From a virus: a stretch of 36,537 nucleotides of DNA. Location: positions 1 through 36,537 of IMG/VR virus record IMGVR_UViG_3300037521_000139. One strand, given 5' to 3'. The position numbers were made by a program, and so were the translations under genes. Below, one piece after another: positions 15,960 to 23,004 of the stretch. The notes below the pieces were generated by a model. That model was not told the origin of the DNA and ran no database searches. It saw only the letters and a list, made by a program, of their open reading frames with translations. Within the stretch, counting starts at the first letter, position 1. Every line of letters starts with the position of its first letter.

Positions 15960-16588
15960 GAACGAGCGAATCAATAGTAGAAATATCGACGGCCTTTCTG
16001 GAGGCGCAAAGGAAGATGACGTCACCCAAGATGGACAGTACAAACCCGTTCTTTAATTCAAAGTATGCGGGGCTTCCATCTGTGATACACGCGGTACTCC
16101 CGGTACTCCACGAGGCGGGCATAGCGGTAATACAGGGGGCGTTCTCCACGGACGGGAAGGGCTACGCGACATGCAGGTTCATTCACACGAGCGGCGAATG
16201 GTTCGAATCGTGCATCGAGCTCGCGCCGGGTAAGCAGAACGACCCACAGGCGCTAGGATCGTGCATCACATACGCCAGGCGCTATCTTCTCTGCGCGATG
16301 GCCTGTGTATGCCCCGAAGAGGACGACGACGGCAACGCGGCCACTACACAGGCGAAGCCGGCCAAGAAGAAACCCGCCCGAGTCGACGATAAACCCGCGA
16401 AGAAGAAGCCCCACGAAATCCCATTTGCCGAGCGTATGGCCAATGCAAGGGAAGCCCTGGGCGACAAGAAATTCTTCGAGATTCTAGGCGCTCGAGGATA
16501 CGAGAAGTCTGAGCAGGTAACAAACGAAGCAGAGCGCGAGCTTGTTCTGGTGGATCTGCGAAATGCAGCTAAGAAGGGGAAATCGTAA
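15956..16588 (+). CDS. erf: ERF-family single-strand annealing recombinase
   Basis: This 210-residue protein shows the ERF-family core: NPFFNSKYAGLPSVIHAVLPVLHEAGIAVIQGAF, then a VxTxL-type strand, HTSGEWFES, and the diagnostic DPQALGSCITYARRYLLCAMACV followed by EEDDDGN. The C-terminal part is a Lys/Ala/Pro linker and a short helical domain. ERF proteins anneal complementary single strands and are used for phage recombination and genome circularisation; here it is paired with SSB in a TAATG overlap, the classic arrangement. Confidence 0.9.
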   Translation: MRTSESIVEISTAFLEAQRKMTSPKMDSTNPFFNSKYAGLPSVIHAVLPVLHEAGIAVIQGAFSTDGKGYATCRFIHTSGEWFESCIELAPGKQNDPQALGSCITYARRYLLCAMACVCPEEDDDGNAATTQAKPAKKKPARVDDKPAKKKPHEIPFAERMANAREALGDKKFFEILGARGYEKSEQVTNEAERELVLVDLRNAAKKGKS

Positions 16589-16971
16589 TGTCGAACACGA
16601 ACCATGTAATAGTTACCGGCAATCTTACGAGGGCGCCTGAGCTCCGCACGGTCGGAGCGAATAGCACGCCGGTATGCGACTTCGGCCTCGCCTCGAATGA
16701 GAAGTGGAAAGACGGCGAACACGCCAACTTCTTCGACGTTGAGGTATGGGGCCAGCTGGGCGTAGTCGTGAATGAGTATTGCGACAAGGGCAAGGCCGTT
16801 CTCGTCGAGGGCAGTCTGCGCTACGAGTCATGGGAGGACAAGGAGGGCAAGAAGCGATCGAAGGTTAAAATAAAAGCGCAGCGCGTGGAGTTTATCGGCA
16901 AGGCCGTAAGCGAAACGACGCGCAACCCGAACGATGCCGAGGGCGGGGATGATGACGACCTGCCGTTCTAG
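16588..16971 (+). CDS. ssb: Single-stranded DNA-binding protein
   Basis: The 127-residue product is a compact SSB: N-terminal SNTNHVIVTGNLTRAPELR, the OB-fold core with VCDFGLASNEKW, HANFFDVEVWGQLG, KAVLVEGSLRYESWEDKEGKKRSKVKIKAQRVEFIG, and the acidic tip DDDDLPF that recruits partners. It coats single strands in replication and recombination and works beside ERF. The short linker between OB fold and tail is typical of phage SSBs. Confidence 0.95.
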   Translation: MSNTNHVIVTGNLTRAPELRTVGANSTPVCDFGLASNEKWKDGEHANFFDVEVWGQLGVVVNEYCDKGKAVLVEGSLRYESWEDKEGKKRSKVKIKAQRVEFIGKAVSETTRNPNDAEGGDDDDLPF

Positions 16972-17245
16972 GCTTATACCGCAGATCAGGTATGTGGACG
17001 GCTCCCCGCAAATGCTGTGCTTGCAATGCTCGGAATGGTGTTGCGCGTATGGCTTTGTCGGGAGGCTGTGCATAGCCTGTAGGGGTAAGAAGCTGGACAA
17101 GCCCGTAAAGCCCGACCCGGTAATGGAGTGCGTCGAGTGCGGGCGCGAGATCAACGACCATACAAGGTACTGCGATGGATGCTTCCAGGTGTGGGGAAGC
17201 GCCGGGGCAGAGCGTCTTTACGAAATTAAGAAGGATGGGATATGA
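16949..17245 (+). CDS. Small zinc-finger-like protein
   Basis: Start at ATG 16949 or 16952, inside the SSB gene, is chosen because GGGCGGGG lies just upstream; the frame also opens at 16934. The product (98 residues) has cysteine sets CLQCSEWCC and CIACRGKK, and then CVECGREINDHTRYCDGCF, fitting one or two zinc-binding modules. The overlap with SSB points to coordinated expression. It may bind DNA, but there is no known family match. Confidence 0.55.
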   Translation: MMTTCRSRLIPQIRYVDGSPQMLCLQCSEWCCAYGFVGRLCIACRGKKLDKPVKPDPVMECVECGREINDHTRYCDGCFQVWGSAGAERLYEIKKDGI

Positions 17246-18156
17246 AAGCCATACGACTAGGAACCAAAGACTGGCTGCTAGAGGATCACGCGAGGGCGCT
17301 GGGTTTAAAGTTCTCACCCCACCATAAGATAAAAGGACAAACCTATTACGTTTGGTCTGCACCCAACAAGTGGATTCACCCCTGCACCATGCACCAAGAA
17401 GCCGAACAGATAGACGCAGACACCGACTACCGCGCCGCCGTAATGCTGATGTGCGATTGGGCTTCTGTAGATGAGGATGGGGAGAAGGTTGAATCAGACG
17501 CGACTATCATGGGCAAGGCTCAAGACGCTGTACGAGAAGAAGTGAGACTCAAGCAGGAGCAGCAGGGTATATGCAGCGATTGTGGTAGACAGCTTCCTAG
17601 CAAAATGTGCGGTTGTTGTTGTACCTTCGCAGACCCCTACCAACGCTTCAGGGATGCCGAAGAAGTGATGTGGAGCGATAAATCTGGTAGGTGGTTCCCG
17701 TATGAGAACATACATTACAGTTACGACCCAGACCGCTTCGCCATCATAGGCATAGACCTGCCGCCACTACCCGATGATGATAAGTTGCGTGAGAAGGGGA
17801 AGGAGCTAACGTGGGAATGTCGCCTTCCACAAATAGATGAACATTATTGCGACAAGCACGGCCAAACCATCTTTGAAAAGCACGTTGATAAAGTTCTGGA
17901 CGGCTTCAACGGCAAGCGCTGGATTCTGCGGGAGGTTGAGAAGCCCCCTAGCAACCTATGCGTTCACGGCGAATCACTGGACGGACTATGTAATGCCTGT
18001 GCTGATGAACACGGCCCACATAATCGTGAGAAGCCCAAGGAGCTACCTGAGAAAGTTCAATGGTATTTTGATCGAGCAAAGAAGATGGGCGCGCCACCAT
18101 CTTATGAAGCATTGGAGTACATCTTTAAAGCCTACCACCAAGAGAGGGGGGAGTGA
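17242..18156 (+). CDS. Cysteine-containing early protein, unknown
   Basis: This 304-residue protein starts in an ATGA overlap. A conserved-looking phage N-terminal domain (KDWLLEDHARALGLKFSPHH, then TYYVWSAPNKWIHP) is followed by a CSDCGRQLPSKMCGCCC cluster near residues 111-127, and a C-terminal NLCVHGESLDGLCNACADEH set, so up to two metal sites. It has no recognisable catalytic motif. Because it is the longest protein in this stretch of small genes, it may be a host-modifying or replication accessory factor; this is only inference. Confidence 0.65.
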   Translation: MKAIRLGTKDWLLEDHARALGLKFSPHHKIKGQTYYVWSAPNKWIHPCTMHQEAEQIDADTDYRAAVMLMCDWASVDEDGEKVESDATIMGKAQDAVREEVRLKQEQQGICSDCGRQLPSKMCGCCCTFADPYQRFRDAEEVMWSDKSGRWFPYENIHYSYDPDRFAIIGIDLPPLPDDDKLREKGKELTWECRLPQIDEHYCDKHGQTIFEKHVDKVLDGFNGKRWILREVEKPPSNLCVHGESLDGLCNACADEHGPHNREKPKELPEKVQWYFDRAKKMGAPPSYEALEYIFKAYHQERGE

Positions 18157-18308
18157 TGAAATGGGCAAAGCTAGACATCATTGGCCCCATCCTCATCCTA
18201 GCAATTATAGCTTGGGTCGTTGGGTATATAGCGTGGACGTTCATCACATTTGAACCAAAAGCTCCCGAAGGCACTCGCAGTTACATCCAGTTTCCAGGTA
18301 TGCGATGA
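18156..18308 (+). CDS. 50-residue single-span membrane protein
   Basis: ATG 18156 overlaps the preceding stop (TGATG). After a basic start, residues 8-31 are hydrophobic (IIGPILILAIIAWVVGYIAW), followed by a short polar tail. It is coupled by ATGA to another membrane protein at 18305. Composition and coupling argue for a real gene missed by length filters. Role unknown. Confidence 0.6.
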   Translation: MKWAKLDIIGPILILAIIAWVVGYIAWTFITFEPKAPEGTRSYIQFPGMR

Positions 18309-18496
18309 AGCGACGAACACACATAGGCATAGGTATCACTTGGTACGTTCTAGCGCATGTTCTTGCTGCTTTATTTATCATCAAGCTGTCTGTTCATGAC
18401 GTGGATGTGACTCTCAGTGCGACGGCGTTAATGGTAGCTACCTGTATCAGCTTTGTCGCTGCGTTTACCCACGCGCTAATCGGGGGTGTTAGATGA
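18305..18496 (+). CDS. Two-span small membrane protein
   Basis: The 63-residue product begins with MKRRTH and then has two hydrophobic segments, about residues 9-27 (IGITWYVLAHVLAALFIIKL) and 36-57 (LSATALMVATCISFVAAFTHA), separated by a polar turn (SVHDVDVT). Two spans with short loops resemble small holins, but the early location argues against lysis. It is linked by overlaps to the membrane peptides on both sides. Confidence 0.65.
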   Translation: MKRRTHIGIGITWYVLAHVLAALFIIKLSVHDVDVTLSATALMVATCISFVAAFTHALIGGVR

Positions 18497-18606
18497 ACAA
18501 CTTCATCATAGGCTTTGCAACGTGTCTCTTGGGTATATGGATCATAGCCGTGTCCCTTAAGTGCCTTTGGAATGCAATCGTAAGAACTGATAGGAGGATT
18601 AAATGA
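18493..18606 (+). CDS. 37-residue single-span membrane protein
   Basis: ATG 18493 overlaps the previous stop and its own stop overlaps the next start (ATGA at 18603). Residues 4-22 are hydrophobic (FIIGFATCLLGIWIIAVSLK), with a basic C-terminus (RTDRRIK). It is the third consecutive tiny membrane protein in an operon, suggesting that the three act together at the inner membrane. Confidence 0.55.
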   Translation: MNNFIIGFATCLLGIWIIAVSLKCLWNAIVRTDRRIK

Positions 18607-18857
18607 GTAAGGTAGAAGAGACTGCCCAAAAACTTGAGGACGTAGCAGATGATTGGGGTGGCGAAGGCGACTCTCACGGAGCGCTGGCAGACAACTTTAA
18701 GCCCATCATCACCGCACACACCGCTGAGTTGTTGGAGGGGTATAAGGAGCTTGCTGAGTACAAACATAATAATGAGGCACCAGAGGTTCCGTTTAAGCAA
18801 TGCTCTGTTCCATGCTGCATCATAGCCAACAAACTCATCAAGGAGTACACGCCATGA
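18603..18857 (+). CDS. Small acidic protein, unknown
   Basis: The start has a perfect AGGAGG upstream. This 84-residue protein is acidic and helical (EETAQKLEDVADDWGGEGD; HTAELLEGYKELAEYKHNNEAPEVPF) and ends with a Cys pair (CSVPCCIIANKLI). Strong ribosome site suggests good expression. No family recognised. Confidence 0.65.
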   Translation: MSKVEETAQKLEDVADDWGGEGDSHGALADNFKPIITAHTAELLEGYKELAEYKHNNEAPEVPFKQCSVPCCIIANKLIKEYTP

Positions 18858-19021
18858 GTGATAAGGGTGAATGGAAGGAGAAAAACGATATGCTACACGA
18901 CTCAGTTCGGTCTGCTTTGGGGCGGGGCAAATCGCTACCCAGCGCGATACTCTATGGGATACTGCGAGGCGAGGCAGAGGGCTTTGTTGAGCCTGTAACA
19001 AGGAGCCAAGGCCATGAGTGA
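18854..19021 (+). CDS. Small basic helical protein
   Basis: The true start is taken as ATG 18854 in the ATGA overlap, giving 55 residues. It has a charged start (SDKGEWKEKNDMLHDSVRSALGRGKSLPS) and a short amphipathic helix. Its last 8 bases overlap the Lar-like gene. No function can be assigned. Confidence 0.55.
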   Translation: MSDKGEWKEKNDMLHDSVRSALGRGKSLPSAILYGILRGEAEGFVEPVTRSQGHE

Positions 19022-19304
19022 GCTATTACCGTGTCCGTTCTGTGGATCAACAGAAACAAAGGCTTGGAAAGCTAATACTGATCCGTGGCAACGGCTACAG
19101 TGCGCCAAGTGTAATGCAGTGGGTCCAGTATTCGGATTACCACCACATGATGCAGACGGAGGGGAAGCGTTTTGGAACACCCGCACCCTAGACGTTGATA
19201 AGCTGGCGGGGGAGATATTAGAGGCGCTTGGGTATCCGCCAGTTATGTTCGGTAAAGACGCAATCAAATCCATCCTCACCAAACACCTACAGAAGCAACC
19301 ATGA
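19014..19304 (+). CDS. Lar-like restriction alleviation protein
   Basis: The 96-residue product has the Lar-family zinc ribbon: LLPCPFCGSTET near the N-terminus, then WQRLQCAKCNAVGPVF and the downstream acidic AFWNTRTLD pattern (compare EAIEAWNxR). Lar proteins of lambdoid phages and relatives reduce type I restriction, probably by changing host modification activity. In this genome it goes with a Mom-like protein and a methyltransferase. A helical C-terminal extension follows. Call rests on the CPFCG...CxxC...WN pattern. Confidence 0.75.
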   Translation: MSELLPCPFCGSTETKAWKANTDPWQRLQCAKCNAVGPVFGLPPHDADGGEAFWNTRTLDVDKLAGEILEALGYPPVMFGKDAIKSILTKHLQKQP

Positions 19305-19483
19305 CCGAGCGTGAAGATTTCGAGGCGTGGTTTGTAAAAGAATATGGCCGCGACCCAACAGACAACGATCTATTGAAACACGATCCGATACAGGGAATGC
19401 ACAAGGCCGTCAGATCGTGGGGCGACTTCACGGCATGGATAGGCTGGCAAGCTCGCGGGGTGAACAATGAAACTAACAAGTGA
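19301..19483 (+). CDS. Small early protein, unknown
   Basis: This 60-residue protein starts in the ATGA overlap of the Lar-like gene. The short acidic/aromatic sequence (EDFEAWFVKEYGRDPTDNDLL then RSWGDFTAWIGWQARG) fits a common small phage protein type with a conserved W-x-x-W pattern (EAW...AWIGWQAR). It ends 17 bases inside the next gene. No function known. Confidence 0.6.
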   Translation: MTEREDFEAWFVKEYGRDPTDNDLLKHDPIQGMHKAVRSWGDFTAWIGWQARGVNNETNK

Positions 19484-19985
19484 ATGTTGCAAAGCCGACG
19501 TACACACAGAAGGTCACACCACGATGAATTACGTCTGCGATGAGTGTGGGAAATGCTGCGTGGTTATCTATCCGAGTAAATCTGTTGAGAGGCGTATCAA
19601 GGCGCAGAGGGGGAATAAGGCATACAAAGAAACTTTCGCGGGTCAATGCTCACACGGGCACGTAGCAGATGGAACGTGTCCTGACTGCGAGAAAGAACAC
19701 GACCTGCCCGACGCGCTTAAAACCGCCCTTGATGGCTTGGCTAAAAAGATCAGGGGGCAGGACGAAGCCAAAGACGCTGAGATAGCTGAACTCAAGGCGG
19801 AGGTGGAGAGGTTGAATAAGCTATACGATCTCTACGAGCCGCCTGAACAAGAGTGCGGTGGATGCCATAAAGTAAAAAGCCGTGATGAGTTTGATCTGCC
19901 ACGCAAAAACAAAGAGCTTAAGCCGTTTTGCCGTATGTGCTGGTCAGAGGGTAATCAGAGGGTGATGGGAAATTATGATGAGTGA
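19467..19985 (+). CDS. Multi-zinc-ribbon protein with coiled coil
   Basis: The 172-residue product combines an N-terminal ribbon (SECCKADVHTEGHTTMNYVCDECGK), a second CSHGHVADGTCPDCEKEH set near residue 70, a central coiled coil (AEIAELKAEVERLNKLYDLYE), and a C-terminal CGGCHKVKSRDEFDLP...FCRMC module like those in small HNH-associated zinc ribbons. Multiple metal sites plus a coiled coil suggest a nucleic-acid or protein scaffold. No known family name applies. Confidence 0.65.
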   Translation: MKLTSECCKADVHTEGHTTMNYVCDECGKCCVVIYPSKSVERRIKAQRGNKAYKETFAGQCSHGHVADGTCPDCEKEHDLPDALKTALDGLAKKIRGQDEAKDAEIAELKAEVERLNKLYDLYEPPEQECGGCHKVKSRDEFDLPRKNKELKPFCRMCWSEGNQRVMGNYDE

Positions 19986-20178
19986 ACACGACCAAGAGTT
20001 AATCATCGTTGCGGGGTATCCAGTACGACCTGAAATAGACGCCGTGTACCAGAAAGAAATCACCCGCCTAAAAGAACTGCTCAAGCAGGGCCACACGATG
20101 CTAGGCGGTTGCAGGAATTATGTGAGCATCTACAAAGAAATAGACACCCTACGCGCTCATATTAAAGGGGCGTTATGA
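19975..20178 (+). CDS. Small helical protein
   Basis: ATG 19975 or 19978 both lie within the preceding gene's end. The 67-residue product has a helical, charged middle (IDAVYQKEITRLKELLKQGHTML) and a Cys near residue 46. It overlaps the membrane peptide at 20175. No family recognised; the tight overlaps on both sides argue that it is translated. Confidence 0.55.
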   Translation: MMSEHDQELIIVAGYPVRPEIDAVYQKEITRLKELLKQGHTMLGGCRNYVSIYKEIDTLRAHIKGAL

Positions 20179-20327
20179 GTGAAAAGATAGGCAGGGTTGA
20201 ATGGTGCTTGGCCGTTGCCTGCATAGTAGTTGCCGGCGCCTGTCTTTATACCATCTACTCCCCAGACGTATTTCCCGATGGTTCCGAAATGGCATTAAGA
20301 GGATCACCGTGGGCGTGGCTGTGGTAA
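20175..20327 (+). CDS. 50-residue single-span membrane protein
   Basis: ATG 20175 overlaps the previous stop (ATGA). Residues 10-27 are hydrophobic (WCLAVACIVVAGACLYTIY), followed by a short acidic outside-like segment (SPDVFPDGSEM). It is one of about ten tiny membrane proteins in the early module. Function unknown. Confidence 0.55.
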   Translation: MSEKIGRVEWCLAVACIVVAGACLYTIYSPDVFPDGSEMALRGSPWAWLW

Positions 20328-20524
20328 AGCGACCCCCGGATAGCGCAGGCGGCTCTACCCATCGTAAACGATACATAGCACTAGAAACCAAATACAACGC
20401 GCTACGCGACGCCTCAGGGGCCGTCTTAAGGCTTCTGAGGGACATGGAGTCCGTGGGGGTGAGCGAGGATATCTCAGACAGGATACAGGCCGAGCTCGCG
20501 GCACAGGTGGCCAGGGACGATTAG
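20309..20524 (+). CDS. Small helical protein before replication genes
   Basis: The start is taken as GTG 20309 because AGAGGA lies at 20298-20303; a second GTG at 20321 is possible. The 71-residue product is helical (KRYIALETKYNALRDASGAVLRLLRDMES) with an acidic C-terminus. It is the last gene of the tight run before the replisome-organiser-like gene. No function is known. Confidence 0.5.
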   Translation: MGVAVVKRPPDSAGGSTHRKRYIALETKYNALRDASGAVLRLLRDMESVGVSEDISDRIQAELAAQVARDD

Positions 20525-20574
20525 ATTTTACATTTAACGGCTTGCGGCGTATAGTTACCACAACGGGAGAGATG

Positions 20575-21297
20575 ATGACGAAGCGATTCGGAGCAACTGA
20601 GATTTGGGATAAGCGATGGTATAGGGTAATGCCCCCGATTTACAAGCTAGTTTGCCGATACATTTGGGACCGATGCGACAACGCCGGGGTGTGGAGTGTC
20701 GACCATGACCTTGCCGCCTTCCACATAGGTGAGACTTACGACCCCCAGACGGCTTTAGAGGCTCATGGTGACAAGATCCACGTCTTTGACGACGGGCGTA
20801 AATGGTGGTTAAAGGAGTTTATCCCGTTCCAGCAAGGCGACTTACGCACGGGCAATAAACCCCATGAAGCTATTATAGCCCTCCTAGAAAAGCATAGTCT
20901 TACCATAGTCTATCAAGAGACTTACCAAACCTCCCAAGTAATATCATATAATAGTAATGGTAATAGTAATGGTAAGAGTAAGACCCCCGAAGCCGAACCT
21001 TTGGCATCCGCTCTAATCAAATCAATCCAAAGCTGGAAACCCGACTTGCTAGAGATCCAGAAGGGCAAGATCGACAAGACCCGCGAGAGATGGGCCGAGG
21101 ATATCGACAAGGCCATACGCCTTGATAAGCGCGACGCCAAGGCCATGGAGGCCGTTATCAAGTGGCTCCCCAAGCACGATGGAGGAAACGGCTTCCGCTG
21201 GCGCAATCAAATCCTATGCGGGTCCAAGCTAAGAGAGAAGTTCGACAGGCTCGAGATCGCTATGGGCAAGACGCAGCGAAAAAGGAGTAAATTCTAA
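20575..21297 (+). CDS. Replisome organiser-like replication initiation protein
   Basis: The 240-residue product (start at ATG 20575; ATG 20572 also possible, GGGAG just upstream) has the N-terminal pattern of phage replisome organisers with DnaD-like relatives: KRFGATEIWDKRWYRVMPPIYKLVCRYIWDRCDNAGVWSVD, then a winged-helix-like HVFDDGRKWWLKEFI and NKPHEAIIALLEKHSL. A Ser/Asn/Gly linker (NSNGNSNGKSK) precedes a helical C-terminal domain with basic and Trp residues. It probably binds the origin and loads the host helicase. The AT-rich repeated linker DNA may hold origin iterons, see finding. Confidence 0.7.
   Translation: MTKRFGATEIWDKRWYRVMPPIYKLVCRYIWDRCDNAGVWSVDHDLAAFHIGETYDPQTALEAHGDKIHVFDDGRKWWLKEFIPFQQGDLRTGNKPHEAIIALLEKHSLTIVYQETYQTSQVISYNSNGNSNGKSKTPEAEPLASALIKSIQSWKPDLLEIQKGKIDKTRERWAEDIDKAIRLDKRDAKAMEAVIKWLPKHDGGNGFRWRNQILCGSKLREKFDRLEIAMGKTQRKRSKF
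20950..20973 (+). repeat. Two tandem 12-bp repeats in an AT-rich tract
   Basis: AATAGTAATGGT occurs twice in tandem (20950-20961 and 20962-20973) inside the linker of the initiator-like gene, embedded in an AT-rich stretch (20936-20980). The repeats code for NSNG twice. In lambda-like phages origin iterons lie inside the initiator gene, so this is a candidate origin core, though only two copies exist. Confidence 0.5.
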
Positions 21298-21794
21298 TGA
21301 CCGCAACATGGGATCAAATATGGGAGTCTTGCTTTTACAAGATCCCCGACGACCAGGTTTCCGTATGGGATGAGGAAATAGACCGACGCATCAGAAACGC
21401 TACATCGGGCGATGTAATCGAAGCCGTCAGGGATATAGCGGAACGATCGAGAAAAGGCGACCTACGCCGACCGAGGGGGCTTAACGGCTTCTTTCCCAAC
21501 GTGAACCACATCATAAGCGCGATTATCAAGTCTCGCTGTGCCGATAAATTCGCCAATCAGAACGTGCAGACAGACCAATTCATCGGCCAGCTCAAGAGCG
21601 AAATACGACAAGCGGCGGACCATCTTGCCAGGTGGAACATCATATGCGATCCCAGGTACTATACGCGATGGGCTCAAAGGGACACCACGCACGAAGAGTG
21701 CCGGGAGCTTGAGGATTGGGCTCGCGTGGAGTGGAAAGATTTTGAACGTCCGAAGCTAAGACCCACAATGTCGGAAGTAATAAACAAATGGTAG
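21297..21794 (+). CDS. Replication-module protein, unknown
   Basis: This 165-residue protein starts in a TAATG overlap with the initiator-like gene. It is helical and charged (QVSVWDEEIDRRIRNATSGDVIEAVRDIAERS, then VNHIISAIIKSRCADK and a Trp/Arg-rich DPRYYTRWAQRDTT). The placement next to the initiator suggests a helicase loader or helper, but no Walker motif is present. Family not recognised. Confidence 0.6.
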   Translation: MTATWDQIWESCFYKIPDDQVSVWDEEIDRRIRNATSGDVIEAVRDIAERSRKGDLRRPRGLNGFFPNVNHIISAIIKSRCADKFANQNVQTDQFIGQLKSEIRQAADHLARWNIICDPRYYTRWAQRDTTHEECRELEDWARVEWKDFERPKLRPTMSEVINKW

Positions 21795-21824
21795 CAATCC
21801 TCAATAAGTGAACGGAGGTTCAGC

Positions 21825-22733
21825 ATGGGCAAGACCATATACAACGCAAAGCAGCAAGACGGGTTAGTGAAGAAGGCCAGGGCCGGTGATGAAAATGCGA
21901 CAAGCGCGCTCTACGCACAGTCCTACGACGACCTTTGTTTCTTCGCACGCAAGTATCGGTGCAGTCGTGCCGGCTTCGATGATCTTTTGAGCGAGGCAAA
22001 GATTGGATTTATGCGCGCTCTCATGGGGCGGGGCGAGGGCTACTCGGACTACGACCCGAAGAATAGATGCACGTTTCGAAGCTACGCGCTTATATGGATT
22101 CGCAGGTATACGCAATGGTACTGCATGGTTTCCAGCCGCCTCATCGAAGTACCGAGCAACGCCACGCAACTACTCGCAAAGGCTTGTAGGTATTCAGAAG
22201 AGTGCGCTAAATTGGGGGAGGATCTACCGGACGCCAATAAAATAGCCGCGCATTTCGACGTTAAGGTGAGGGTTGCCGAGGCTATTCTCAGGTCTATGCG
22301 ATGGGTTCAGTCCTTTGACGCGCCCATCGAACTGAGGGAGGGTTCCGGGTCAATACACGAAGTAATTTCCGGTAGCAATGTAGATATCGACTACAAGGAG
22401 GGCCGCGACAAGTCCGTAGAGCGCGACTTCATGGCCGAGGACTTTCTTAGGCAGTGCATTATGCGGCTCAAGCCGGAATACGCCGACATCATAACGAGAT
22501 ACTACGGCCTCGACGCGGACCCGCAAACGCTCATGCAGATTTCCAAGGATCTCGGATGCAGCAGGGATAATATAGGTCAAAAACGTATACGGGCCGTGGC
22601 GGACTTGAAAAACATAGCCAACGGTATCACCTACGCCGATAGAAGTAGGTACTTATCATATATACACGACCGCGACGCTGCCGGCCCGGAAGGGCAATAC
22701 TTAGAAGTGAGTTTAAGCGCGGGGAGGGGATAA
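21825..22733 (+). CDS. Phage-encoded sigma-70 family transcription factor
   Basis: The 302-residue protein has a full sigma layout. Region 2: AGDENATSALYAQSYDDLCFFARKYRCS, then FDDLLSEAKIGFMRALMGRGEGYSDYDPKNRCTFRSYALIWIRRYTQWY, aligned with the DLIQEGNIGLxRAxxxFDxxxxxxFSTYAxWWIRQ core; RLIEVPSN matches the R-P-N that follows. Region 3-like helix lies near residues 120-160. Region 4: ADIITRYYGLDADPQTLMQISKDLGCSRDNIGQKRIRAVADLKN, a clear helix-turn-helix. It should redirect host RNA polymerase to other promoters, very likely the repeated late motif. GGAGG lies upstream. Region 1.1 is missing. Confidence 0.88.
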   Translation: MGKTIYNAKQQDGLVKKARAGDENATSALYAQSYDDLCFFARKYRCSRAGFDDLLSEAKIGFMRALMGRGEGYSDYDPKNRCTFRSYALIWIRRYTQWYCMVSSRLIEVPSNATQLLAKACRYSEECAKLGEDLPDANKIAAHFDVKVRVAEAILRSMRWVQSFDAPIELREGSGSIHEVISGSNVDIDYKEGRDKSVERDFMAEDFLRQCIMRLKPEYADIITRYYGLDADPQTLMQISKDLGCSRDNIGQKRIRAVADLKNIANGITYADRSRYLSYIHDRDAAGPEGQYLEVSLSAGRG

Positions 22734-22734
22734 A

Positions 22735-23004
22735 ATGAACTTCACATTCGACGGCAAAACGTCTCAACGACAACCGCGACTGCTCACGAAATTCATTGAG
22801 TATCTATCTGCCTTGCCATACGGCGAGCTTGAATCGGGCCGAAAGGCGCTTCGATCAATCGGTTACACAAACTCCGGCCTTAAGTCATACACGTCATCTA
22901 GTGACTTGGCCCCTTACAAATTCACGGAATCAAATGGACACGTATGGTGGGGAAGCTCGGAAACCGTGGCCTCGATTAGAAAAGACGCGGCGGAGGTTTC
23001 GTAA
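22735..23004 (+). CDS. Small protein after the sigma factor, unknown
   Basis: The 89-residue product starts two bases after the sigma stop and overlaps the next gene (TAATG). A helical segment KFIEYLSALPYGELESGRKALRSIGYTNSGLKSY could be a DNA-binding helix pair, and the end is HVWWGSSETVASIRKDAAEV. Because it is co-transcribed with the sigma factor it could act as a regulator or anti-sigma protein; that is an inference from position. Confidence 0.6.
   Translation: MNFTFDGKTSQRQPRLLTKFIEYLSALPYGELESGRKALRSIGYTNSGLKSYTSSSDLAPYKFTESNGHVWWGSSETVASIRKDAAEVS

Noticed and set aside
20950-20973. CRISPR-like repeat array
   Set aside because: Only two adjacent copies with no spacers, inside a coding linker.
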